Assembly (NCBI GenBank): GCA_029242715.1
Contig: JAQWTL010000020.1
Coordinates: forward strand, 310,001 to 374,000
Direction: 5' to 3'
DNA length: 64,000 bases
DNA from: Phycisphaerales bacterium
Lineage (GTDB): Bacteria > Planctomycetota > Phycisphaerae > Phycisphaerales > SM1A02
A model generated the notes under the pieces. The model saw nothing but the letters and a program-made list of their open reading frames with translations, made no database searches and was not told the DNA's origin. A program made the translations under genes and the position numbers. Positions 43,722-52,600 of this stretch are shown here, piece by piece (position 1 is the first letter of the stretch; each line of letters opens with the position of its first letter).

Positions 43722-44615
43722 TCATGGCTTCGTCACGGCTTCGAACAGTCGCATGACCTGAGCAAGATACGACTGACCAAACAGGTTCAGGTGATTGAGG
43801 ACGTGGTACAGCTGGTAGACCGCCAACCTCTCTGGCGGAATAGCTGAATCACCTGTCCTGGCATCGGCATAAGCCTTGATGCACGTGTCCGGCACTCCGC
43901 CAAACAACTGCATCATTGCAATGTCAGCCCAGCCATCCCCGATGGAACACGCAGGATCAATGATCGCCATTCCCCCATCTTCCAAAGACATGATGTTTCC
44001 TGACCACAGATCGCCGTGAAGCAGAGCAGGCTCGGGGCGAACAGGAAGGTACTCCCCAAGTCGGTCAAGCAAGCCATCGAGGGAGGACGTCTGGTCGCCG
44101 GACAGATGCCCCGCATCACGGGCCATGCGAATCTGTGGTCCGAATCGGCATGACCGGTTGAATTCAACCCAGTCATCCTGCCATGTATTGATCTGTGGAG
44201 TTCCACCGATGAAGTTGTCGTGCTCGAACCCATATTGAGCGCCGATGTTGCTTTCATGCATTTGAGCAAGAGCTCGACCAAGAGTCTTCCAGCCCTCATG
44301 GGATGCCGCGCCCGGAGCCAGCCATTCCATCAGGAGAACATTCCCATGATCAGACTCATACAAGCCGATCACTTCAGGTATCTGCAGGTCATCACCTGCC
44401 TTCGCTGACAGCGCGTTCAGCCCAACCGCCTCGGTTCGAAGCTGAACCAGACCCACTTGCCCAGCGGACGATTTTGCAACCAGCGGTTTGTGGTTCTCGA
44501 ATTCAATACGTTGCACATCATGAATGCATCCACCTGCAAGAGCCCGGCACGTCTTGGCGGCATCCGTCATGCCCATGGCGGACAGGGCATCTTGTATCTG
44601 AGCTGGAACTGTCAC
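43722..44615 (-). CDS. Fructosamine/ketosamine-3-kinase family protein
   Basis: A 297-residue kinase-fold protein of the FN3K family, which phosphorylates sugar adducts on protein lysines so they break down (protein deglycation). It has the catalytic loop LLHGDLWSGNI and metal-binding IIDPACSIGDG, plus the FN3K-like segments LLMEWLAPGAA and HDNFIGGTPQIN. The GTG at 44615 overlaps the phosphatase stop as GTGA and gives the proper N-terminus; longer frames reach 44657. It is the last gene of the exopolysaccharide operon. Confidence 0.88.
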   Translation of the reverse strand: MTVPAQIQDALSAMGMTDAAKTCRALAGGCIHDVQRIEFENHKPLVAKSSAGQVGLVQLRTEAVGLNALSAKAGDDLQIPEVIGLYESDHGNVLLMEWLAPGAASHEGWKTLGRALAQMHESNIGAQYGFEHDNFIGGTPQINTWQDDWVEFNRSCRFGPQIRMARDAGHLSGDQTSSLDGLLDRLGEYLPVRPEPALLHGDLWSGNIMSLEDGGMAIIDPACSIGDGWADIAMMQLFGGVPDTCIKAYADARTGDSAIPPERLAVYQLYHVLNHLNLFGQSYLAQVMRLFEAVTKP

Positions 44616-45085
44616 GATTGACGGCCGGAGGCAATACTCTCGACGAGCGAACGACATGCCTCATCGAGCATGTGGAACACGTCCTTGAATCCATCCGCTC
44701 CACCGTAATAAGGATCTGGAACATCCTGTCCTTCCAGTTCCGGGTGGTAGTCAAGCATGAGCTTCGTACGATCCTCATCCCCTCCCAAGGCAAGAACCTG
44801 CTCCAGGATGTCGACATCCGAGCAGAGAATCAGATCAAAGTGGAGCAGATCTTTCTTTCGTATCTTTCTGGCCTCACCTTCGACCACGACACCAAACTGC
44901 TGTGCCGTTTGTCGCATGCGGTGATCTGGCGATTCCCCCGCATGCCAGGCCCCAACTCCTGCAGAATCAACATCCACATCATCAAGGCCTTGCAGAATTG
45001 AATGGTGCCGGAACAAAGCTTCGCCCATGGGGCTTCTGCAGATATTGCCCATGCACACGAACAGAACACGTTGAATTGGTGGCAT
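44612..45085 (-). CDS. Low-molecular-weight protein-tyrosine-phosphatase-fold enzyme
   Basis: A 157-residue phosphatase. The P-loop VCMGNICRSPMGE has catalytic Cys11 and Arg17, and the general-acid Asp is in VPDPYYGG near residue 130. In exopolysaccharide loci such enzymes dephosphorylate the Wzc tyrosine kinase. However, LMW-PTP homologues beside FN3K genes have been reported to act on ribulosamine-5-phosphates. The gene starts at an ATG sharing one base with the wecA-like stop (TGATG) and is coupled to the FN3K gene by GTGA, so both readings are open. Confidence 0.92.
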   Translation of the reverse strand: MPPIQRVLFVCMGNICRSPMGEALFRHHSILQGLDDVDVDSAGVGAWHAGESPDHRMRQTAQQFGVVVEGEARKIRKKDLLHFDLILCSDVDILEQVLALGGDEDRTKLMLDYHPELEGQDVPDPYYGGADGFKDVFHMLDEACRSLVESIASGRQS

Positions 45086-46368
45086 CAGGAAATCTTCCCT
45101 GAGATTGCCCTGGCCCGTTTCTGTATCAAACCCATACGAATGCCAATCAGGCACACCGCCCCATACACCACGATGAATACCACATATGCCCACAGGACTC
45201 TGAGATCCCCACGCAGAACCAATGAACCAAGAACAACGCCAATGGTCGCAATGCAGAATTCAAGTCCATAGATGGCAAGCACAGCTTGCTTGACTCCACC
45301 CAGCTTGTTTTTCAAGACATGGTGCAGATGGCTTGCATCTGGAGCGGACATCTGAAGGCCCTGCACCTTCCTCCTGCATATGGCCAGGATGGTGTCCACG
45401 ATGGGAATGCCGAAAATCAATAACCCGGCAAGAACCAGATGCGTCTGTCCTTGTTCTCCAAGCATCAGGATGATGACGACACAGCAATAACCCAACAACA
45501 ATGAACCACAGTCCCCAAGGAAAATGGTCGCAGGATTGAAGTTGTGCGGCAGGAAGCCCAGAACCGAACCCAGCAGGGCCATGCACAGGATGATCCTGGC
45601 ACCTGACAATGTCACGCCTTCAGCTGTCGCGATGCTCTCGGGAATGCCCTTGGCTATGATCTCGACGTCTGTGGACGTCAGGGAAGCAGCCATGATCAAC
45701 GAAAGGGCAAGAAGGCCCATCGCAATGATGGCCATCGTCCCGCTGAGCAAACCATCCAGGCCATCAATCAAGTTGGATGCATTGCAGCCACCCAGTACGA
45801 AAATCGCAATGATGGCTGTTCCAACCCACTCCGTGACGTTGACTGGAATGACGCCGAAAGGCAATGGGACACTGAACTCGATCATTGATGTCCCGAAGAA
45901 GTAACCCAGAAAACCACCTGCCACCTGGGTACCAATGTCATTCAATGCCAGAAGAGCTGCTGCAACCAGTTGCCCCGCGACCTTCAGCCGCGGATCCCAG
46001 CCCCAGACGTCATCGGCCAGTCCCGTGAAGACGATTGCAATCATCCCACCCACGATGGACAGTGGAAGTGGACGATATTCCGAAGGCTCCCCTGCCACCA
46101 GGACATAACTCACGGCAATACCAATCAGGATTCCAGTAAAGACAGCGAGGCCTCCGAGATAAGGCGTCGCTTTCTTATGCACCTTGCGATCTGAATCAGG
46201 CTTGTCGACAACATCCGCAGTAATCGCCAGATATCGAAACAACGGCGTTACGAACAGGACGGCCAAAAAGGAGAACACGAATACTGGAAGATAATCAACA
46301 ACAAGAACCCATGGCGTGACATCGCCAACGATGGCTTCCACTGCCTCTCCAGAAATGCCGGGAGTCAC
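45085..46368 (-). CDS. Undecaprenyl-phosphate sugar-1-phosphate transferase (WecA/MraY family)
   Basis: A 427-residue polytopic membrane enzyme that starts glycan assembly by moving a sugar-1-phosphate, probably GlcNAc-1-P, onto undecaprenyl phosphate. Family motifs: KVHKKATPYLGGLAV, the catalytic Asp pair in TGLADDVWGWDPRLK, NLIDGLDGLLSG, IFLGDCGSLLLGY, and the sugar-binding His cluster ASHLHHVLKNK near residue 345. The start is a GTG at 46368 overlapping the epimerase stop as GTGA. It is part of the exopolysaccharide operon. Confidence 0.92.
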   Translation of the reverse strand: MTPGISGEAVEAIVGDVTPWVLVVDYLPVFVFSFLAVLFVTPLFRYLAITADVVDKPDSDRKVHKKATPYLGGLAVFTGILIGIAVSYVLVAGEPSEYRPLPLSIVGGMIAIVFTGLADDVWGWDPRLKVAGQLVAAALLALNDIGTQVAGGFLGYFFGTSMIEFSVPLPFGVIPVNVTEWVGTAIIAIFVLGGCNASNLIDGLDGLLSGTMAIIAMGLLALSLIMAASLTSTDVEIIAKGIPESIATAEGVTLSGARIILCMALLGSVLGFLPHNFNPATIFLGDCGSLLLGYCCVVIILMLGEQGQTHLVLAGLLIFGIPIVDTILAICRRKVQGLQMSAPDASHLHHVLKNKLGGVKQAVLAIYGLEFCIATIGVVLGSLVLRGDLRVLWAYVVFIVVYGAVCLIGIRMGLIQKRARAISGKIS

Positions 46369-47372
46369 GCCGCGCCCTCCCCGCCTTGAGTTGATGATCC
46401 TGACTGTCGTTCAGAGGCAAGATCCGCAATGGTCTGCTCAAGTGAAATGGCGGGATTGAAGTCGAAGAGCGACTGGATCCGTGACACATCCGGACGCCGA
46501 TGAACCATGTCCTCGATTGGCCGACCGTAGGCCTTCTCGTAGGAAATCTGTTCTATTGACGACTTGCTGCCAAGAACATCCACAACCAACTGGGCCAATT
46601 CTCCAATTGAAATGGACACATCCCGACCGATGTTCAGAACGCTTCCGATCGCAACGGGTTCCTGAAGTAGCCGCGGAAGAAGTCCGACAACATCTCTTAC
46701 ATCACAGAAGCAGCGAGTCTGCTCACCGGTGCCGTACACCTTCAACGGCTCACCAGCCAGAGCAGCTTCGACAAACCGTGGAAGAACCATGCCCCAGATA
46801 CCCACCTGCCGCGGCCCTACCGTGTTGAAGAATCTCGCAATCACAACGGGTAGATCTGTATCACGGTGCCAGGCGAGACCCAGAAATTCATCGATTGCCT
46901 TTGAACATGCATAGGCCCATCGCGGCTCGGTTGTCGGGCCAAGAACAAGGTCGTCATTTTCGCCAAAGGGAACACGATCCGATTTGCCGTATACCTCGGA
47001 TGTCGATGCGAGCAATGTAGGGACATTTGCCGCCGAAGCGAATCGGAGAAGGGCCAGCGTTTCCAGTACGTTGGTTTCAATCACTCGAACGGGCTGATCG
47101 ACCACCAGCCTTACCCCGACTGCGGCAGCAAGGTGATAGATTTCATTGAACTGTTCGGCATCAAGATCCGGCAGCACCGCAGAAAGTTCACCTTCGATGA
47201 AACTGAGATTCGCAGGCTCTACTGCGTCGAGGTTGCACATTCGCCCCGTAGATAAATCATCCACAACGGTGACATGTGAACCCGCTGAAACAAATTGTTC
47301 CACCAGGTGCGAACCGATGAACCCCGCTCCACCAGTCACAAGAATATGGCGAGAGTGGTCCGATCTGGCCAT
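46365..47372 (-). CDS. NAD-dependent nucleotide-sugar epimerase/dehydratase
   Basis: A 335-residue extended SDR enzyme acting on a UDP- or dTDP-sugar. It has the Rossmann motif LVTGGAGFIGSHLVEQ at the N-terminus, HLAAAVGV, the Ser/Thr of STSEVYG and the catalytic YACSK. The pattern is nearest to UDP-glucuronate decarboxylase or UDP-glucose 4-epimerase, and the reaction cannot be fixed from sequence. AGGA lies four bases before the ATG. It supplies a sugar for the polysaccharide made by this operon. Confidence 0.9.
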   Translation of the reverse strand: MARSDHSRHILVTGGAGFIGSHLVEQFVSAGSHVTVVDDLSTGRMCNLDAVEPANLSFIEGELSAVLPDLDAEQFNEIYHLAAAVGVRLVVDQPVRVIETNVLETLALLRFASAANVPTLLASTSEVYGKSDRVPFGENDDLVLGPTTEPRWAYACSKAIDEFLGLAWHRDTDLPVVIARFFNTVGPRQVGIWGMVLPRFVEAALAGEPLKVYGTGEQTRCFCDVRDVVGLLPRLLQEPVAIGSVLNIGRDVSISIGELAQLVVDVLGSKSSIEQISYEKAYGRPIEDMVHRRPDVSRIQSLFDFNPAISLEQTIADLASERQSGSSTQGGEGAA

Positions 47373-47399
47373 GGGGTCCTGTTCCGGGTCTGCTTACCC

Positions 47400-49604
47400 T
47401 CAGTCCCTGATTTCGGTGTACTTCGCCATCAGGCGGTAATTCTTCTTGAAATAACCACCAGCAGTCTGTCGTGGACGGTTGAGTATGACACCAAGCATAT
47501 CGGCACTCGTGTCACCAAGTTGGCCGACCAATCGAGCGATAAGACCTCGCTGTTCCTGGCCAGCACGCACGACAAGAGCGACTGCATCCACTCGGTTGGA
47601 CAGAATCATCGCGTCACCGGCAGCTACTACAGGCGCCGTATCAACCATGACACAGTCATACCTGTTACGGAGATCCGCCATCAATGAATAGAGAGATGGA
47701 TCATTGAATCTCTCATAGATCCTGCTGGCTGGAACACCCGCTGGGATGATGTCGATGCCGTCAATTGACTGGGCCACCGCTTCTGGAGTTGTGGATCCAC
47801 CAAGGATGTCTCCAAGACCCGCAGACGTGTCCTCATCAATATCAAAGATCGATCCGAGCCTCGGACGCCGGAAGTTGGCATCCACTAGAAGCACTCGCAG
47901 CCCACTGGCCGAAGCAGAAAGCGCAAGATTGGAGAGGATCGTTGAGGTTCCCGATCCAGGCATGCCACTGGCAAGCATCAGGCTGGTATGCCCCTGGCGT
48001 GACATGTTGCGCCAAATCGCATTCCATGTCTGGCGATACGTCTCGGCAAGAACGCTGTCCGGGTGTTGTTTCTGAATGAGTTCTGCTGACTCGGGAGTCG
48101 TCGGATCTTCATCTGTATCCGGAATGACTCCCAGCAGCCTCGTACCAGGAACGACGAGAAGATCGCTTGGCGTATGGATTCTCTGATCCGTAAAGGCCCT
48201 GAGGAAGATGTACATGAGGTACAAGCCCGTGAACAAGACCACGCACAAGGGGACAACAATTTCAGGCTTAGGGAATGAAACGGCGCGAGGCAGTTCCGAA
48301 ACACTGACCTGACGGACGCGTGAGGCGTCTGCACGCAGCTTCATCAAGCTGACGCTGTTCATCAACTGGAGGTTCTCATCACGCTGACGTTCGAGAAGTT
48401 CTCTCTGCGAAACATAGGAAGAGAACAGTGAGGCGTCCGATGCGAGGGCTCGCATTCGTTCGTCCTTCTCCACCAGATCGCTTTCAATACGGTCGATCAG
48501 GCTCTTGAGCCGAGTGACCTCTGAAGACCACTGGCGAAGTCTTGCGTTCAGGTTCCGCTTGAGCAGTTCCTTTGTCTTGGCCTCGATCTGCTGTTCCGTA
48601 CCGCTGATGCTCGCCTCAATCTGGCGTATTGGATTTGCAGTGGCATGAAAACGTTCACGCAGAGCACGCTCTTCAGCACGCAATGATTCCAGTATTGAGA
48701 TCTGAGCCTGAATCGATGAATCATTCTCAGCTTCCACGATGTCTTCGGAAGTCGGCTCAATGGTTCCTTCAAGCTTTGCAGCCGTCTGCATGTACTGAGA
48801 TTCCGCACTTGTCAGATCATTGAGCCCGGTGGTCAGGGAATTGGTCAGGTTGTCAACTTCGCTGGCCGTCTGGGAGAAACGGGGATCGTCAAGTGTCGTA
48901 ATACCCTTCTGAACAATGAAGCCCTGGATTTCATCTCTAAGATCCTGAAGTGCATGCCTAGTGCGACGCAACTGGTCTTCGAAGAGAGATTCATTATCCG
49001 TGAACTGACGATCATCCAATCGCTTCAGTTTCGAGTTGTATGCTCGTGCAATTGCATCCAGAACCTTGGGTACATCCGATGGAACATGCGCAGCCCAGTT
49101 CAGGCTGAACAGATTCGTGTCACCATAGATCGGGGTTTTCAAGGTCTCGAGAAGCTTGTCTGCCGCCAACTGGACCATTGGCTGGCCTGATTCCGGATCG
49201 ATGAAATTGGACTGCATCCAAACAGTTGTTCGAACAGCCGGATCCAGCATTGCTGATTCAAGAACATCACGCTCAATGATGAACTTGGTCTGAGTCTTGA
49301 CCTGCCGTTCAACATCATCGCCACCCATTTGTTCACGGGTACCAATCTGAGTCGCATCATCCAGACCAGGCCGAACTTCAAAGAGGATTTCTGATGAATA
49401 GAGCGGGTAATAGAACAGCAGGCCAAAGTAGGCCCCGACCCCAACCACTCCGCCAAGAACAAACGAAACCAGAATGCCCAAGACGTGCTGACGAAGGACC
49501 CGAATTGGGTCAATCGTCACTTTCGCAGCCTGAGAAGGAGACGTCCGCGGACGTGTGGCTGACTGAGGGGGCTTTCCGCCGGTATTGGTCGCAGGCCTGG
49601 ACAT
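47400..49604 (-). CDS. Wzc-like chain-length/tyrosine-autokinase fusion with altered Walker A
   Basis: A 734-residue inner-membrane protein: N-terminal Wzz domain (about 30-460) with two membrane segments (about 41-66 and 450-470) and coiled coils between, then a cytoplasmic P-loop domain (about 515-715). The Walker A reads SGMPGSGTST, with Thr553 (codon ACC at 47946-47948) in place of the catalytic Lys. Walker A' VLLVDANFRRP and Walker B CVMVDTAP are near normal. A tail with Tyr718, Tyr723 and Tyr729 resembles the autophosphorylation cluster. It controls polysaccharide length and export; kinase activity is doubtful. Confidence 0.9.
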   Translation of the reverse strand: MSRPATNTGGKPPQSATRPRTSPSQAAKVTIDPIRVLRQHVLGILVSFVLGGVVGVGAYFGLLFYYPLYSSEILFEVRPGLDDATQIGTREQMGGDDVERQVKTQTKFIIERDVLESAMLDPAVRTTVWMQSNFIDPESGQPMVQLAADKLLETLKTPIYGDTNLFSLNWAAHVPSDVPKVLDAIARAYNSKLKRLDDRQFTDNESLFEDQLRRTRHALQDLRDEIQGFIVQKGITTLDDPRFSQTASEVDNLTNSLTTGLNDLTSAESQYMQTAAKLEGTIEPTSEDIVEAENDSSIQAQISILESLRAEERALRERFHATANPIRQIEASISGTEQQIEAKTKELLKRNLNARLRQWSSEVTRLKSLIDRIESDLVEKDERMRALASDASLFSSYVSQRELLERQRDENLQLMNSVSLMKLRADASRVRQVSVSELPRAVSFPKPEIVVPLCVVLFTGLYLMYIFLRAFTDQRIHTPSDLLVVPGTRLLGVIPDTDEDPTTPESAELIQKQHPDSVLAETYRQTWNAIWRNMSRQGHTSLMLASGMPGSGTSTILSNLALSASASGLRVLLVDANFRRPRLGSIFDIDEDTSAGLGDILGGSTTPEAVAQSIDGIDIIPAGVPASRIYERFNDPSLYSLMADLRNRYDCVMVDTAPVVAAGDAMILSNRVDAVALVVRAGQEQRGLIARLVGQLGDTSADMLGVILNRPRQTAGGYFKKNYRLMAKYTEIRD

Positions 49605-49660
49605 TGTCTATTCGTAGCCTCCTGAGTCCTCGGAATGGGGCCTAAACCCTTTCATTCCAT

Positions 49661-52600
49661 TCATTTACTGGCAGAAATTCGGTCCTGTATCTGTTCTACC
49701 TGGGTCTTGATGGCATCATCATCGGCAATATCGAGCGCCAGACGCAGTTGCTCCCTTGCCTTTTCTACGCGGTTCTGAGTCAAATAGATCTCTGCAAGGT
49801 GCAAATGGGCTATTGCGGTGGGCTGACGGCGTATTGACTGGAGAACCAGATCCTCACCCTTGGCAACCCGGCCGCTCTTGAAGGCAGCCCAACCCTCGAC
49901 ATCCAGGAGGATGGGGTCACGTGGCCTCAATTTAGACGCCTGCTCCGCAAATCCAAGCGCTTTTTCAGGGGTTGGGGAATGATCCAGGTAAAGCATGGCA
50001 ATCTGGCCCATGAGTTCAGGATTCTTGGGCTGGTACTCCAACTGCTTCAAGCGCCCCGTCAAGGCAGCGTCATAGTTGCCAAGCATGGACTGGATTGTTG
50101 CCATCGTATCGATGATGGCAGGATTTTCTGGTGACAGCCGAATGGCCTTCTTGGCATAGGGCAGTGCCTCTGCAGGCTGGCCTCTCAAAGTGGACAAGAG
50201 GTATGCGTAGTTGTTCAAGGCCATGGTGTCATCCGGCCTCAATTCCACAATACGCCCGAATGTTTTTTCCGCTTCGTCATCTCTGCCGGCAGACAACTCG
50301 ATTGATCCCAGTCGAGACAACATCTCGACCAATCGATCAGAGTTTGTCATCTCCGCCAGTTTCACCCCTTCCTTCTGACGAGCAATGGACTTTTCCCATG
50401 TTTCGGGTGAATTCCAACGTGCCCAATACATCGCCATTCCTGAATAATCATCAAGCGTAGGTTCACCTTCGATGAGGTCGAGCGCAAAGGCCTCGCCGGC
50501 CATTGGATCTTCCTCGGCGAAGACAACTTGAAGATCTTCGTACCAGACCGGCAAAACAGCAGGAGGCAGCGACTCCTGCCTGACTGCAATGAGGTAGTTC
50601 TGGCGTGACTCTCTGATCCTGTTGCGTGCCTGGGAGTTTGCACGAATTCTCGCCAGCGCCTTGGCATGAATCGTCTGAAGCAGTGGACTTACCTCCAGCA
50701 TGCGCTGGTGCTTCTGAATCATGGCAAGAACTGCCTCGTGATCCCATTTCTCAGCTGAGCGTGTCACGTCATTGAGCCGACCAAGAAGTCGCCTGGTTGG
50801 TTCAAGATTGAAGGCCGCGATATAGGCACTCGTTGCACCATCGACATCGCCTTCATTTTCAAGAAACTCGCCCAGCAGAGTGTGCCATTGGGAATCCTCC
50901 GGATACAGGACGATGGCCGTCTTGATCGTATCCATCGCCTTGTCCGAGTTCCCCATGTCATTATGCACGACGATTAATCGTTCACGAATGGATCTTGCTG
51001 CGGGATTGGCGCGAAGAAATTCTTCCATGGCCAGCACGGCTTGGCGAGACTTGTTCTCCGCCTGATTCAACTCCACCTGGGCAAGCATGAGCAGCTCGCT
51101 CTTCTTGACGATTGGACTTGCCGTGTCGATGACACGATTAGCCTCCTCCAGAAGAGCCGCCTGTCCGGACTTGAGGTACTCGGACAACAGACTGTTTACC
51201 AGTAGTTCGTAAGGCCGGGCGATATCCGGATTGATTCCTATCGCTGCCTTGAGATGATCACGGTACTGCTGTGTCGCCGCCTGCTCCATAGAGGCGTCGC
51301 CCTCTGCTCCTGCCAGTATGGATTCTCGATTCGATAGAAATGCATCAAGCATGGCCACTTCGTATGGCGACCCTCCCATTTCTCTCAGCAATTGGAGTTG
51401 ACGCCGGCCTTCTTCGAATTGCTGTGTACGCAGATAGGATTCAATCAGTCGGTAACGTGTGGACAGTCGTGGCTCAGGTGAGTCCAGTGCCTGGGTCAGA
51501 TGTTTGATGGCCTCGATATAGAGCCCGCGTGCGTAGTACATTGAACCCAACGCTTCATCGATCTCCTTTGATTTCGACTGCGTATCGATTGCTTCACTCA
51601 GCAACTGGGCGGCCTCGATGTGACGTTCCGAATCGATCAAGAACTGAGCTGCTGCGATCGCCTGATAGGCCTGATTGTCCTGGTCTGATTGAGTCCGCAA
51701 GAAACGTCTGAGAGTGGCAACAGCCTTGTCAACTTGTTGACGATCAACATAGACACGGGCATGGAGAACTGCCTGTGAGAAATCTGCGTCCTCCTGATTC
51801 TCAATCTGGACCAAAATCTGATCCATGATTTTGTCCCACCTGGCCTGAAGCTTTCCAAGCAGTTCTGACTGACCTGATGCCGTCAAACCAAGCCACTGTC
51901 GTGAATTGATTGTGCGACGCCCGTCATCTGTGAGGATCAAATCAACAGATGGTTCCACCGTTGCAAGAAACGCCGCAAGGCGCAGAGCATTGTTTCGATC
52001 CTCGGGATTTTCGTCCCAGATCTGCTTCCGCTTAACGTAGGCAATAGCAGGTTCGCCGTAGCGGGCCTCAACCTCAAGCCAAAGATCCTGTATCAGATTG
52101 TCATCCTCGAAACTCGGTGCATGTTCACGCAGAGCACCCAACGCTCTTCCTGAATCACCCTCAGGCCGAAGCATGAGCATGACATATTTTTGGAAGGTCG
52201 CTGCATTCTTGGGATTGCGTCTGAAGGATTCGCCATAGGCGCGTTCCGACTCGGCCATGTTGCCCTTTAACTCATTACCCCATCCAAGCGTACGCCAAGC
52301 AAGATCGGACCAAGGCGCCAACTCGGCTGCGCGTTGCGATGCCGCGATGCCCCGATTGACCTGCTCCATGTTGTCCTTGCCCTCGTCGGCAAGTAATTTT
52401 GCAATGGACATTTCCAACCGCGCCTCGGCAAGGTTGCCTTCAGCACCGTCAAAATTATTCTCTCTGGCCATGGGAAGCATTGCCCGGGCTTCGTCGTATT
52501 TGCCCGCAATAAGCAGTTCCTCAAAGCGGCCGATATAGGCCCCCGCTACGGTATCAACTGCCTCATCAGCAGATGTCCGGTAGTCCACCATGACCTTCTC

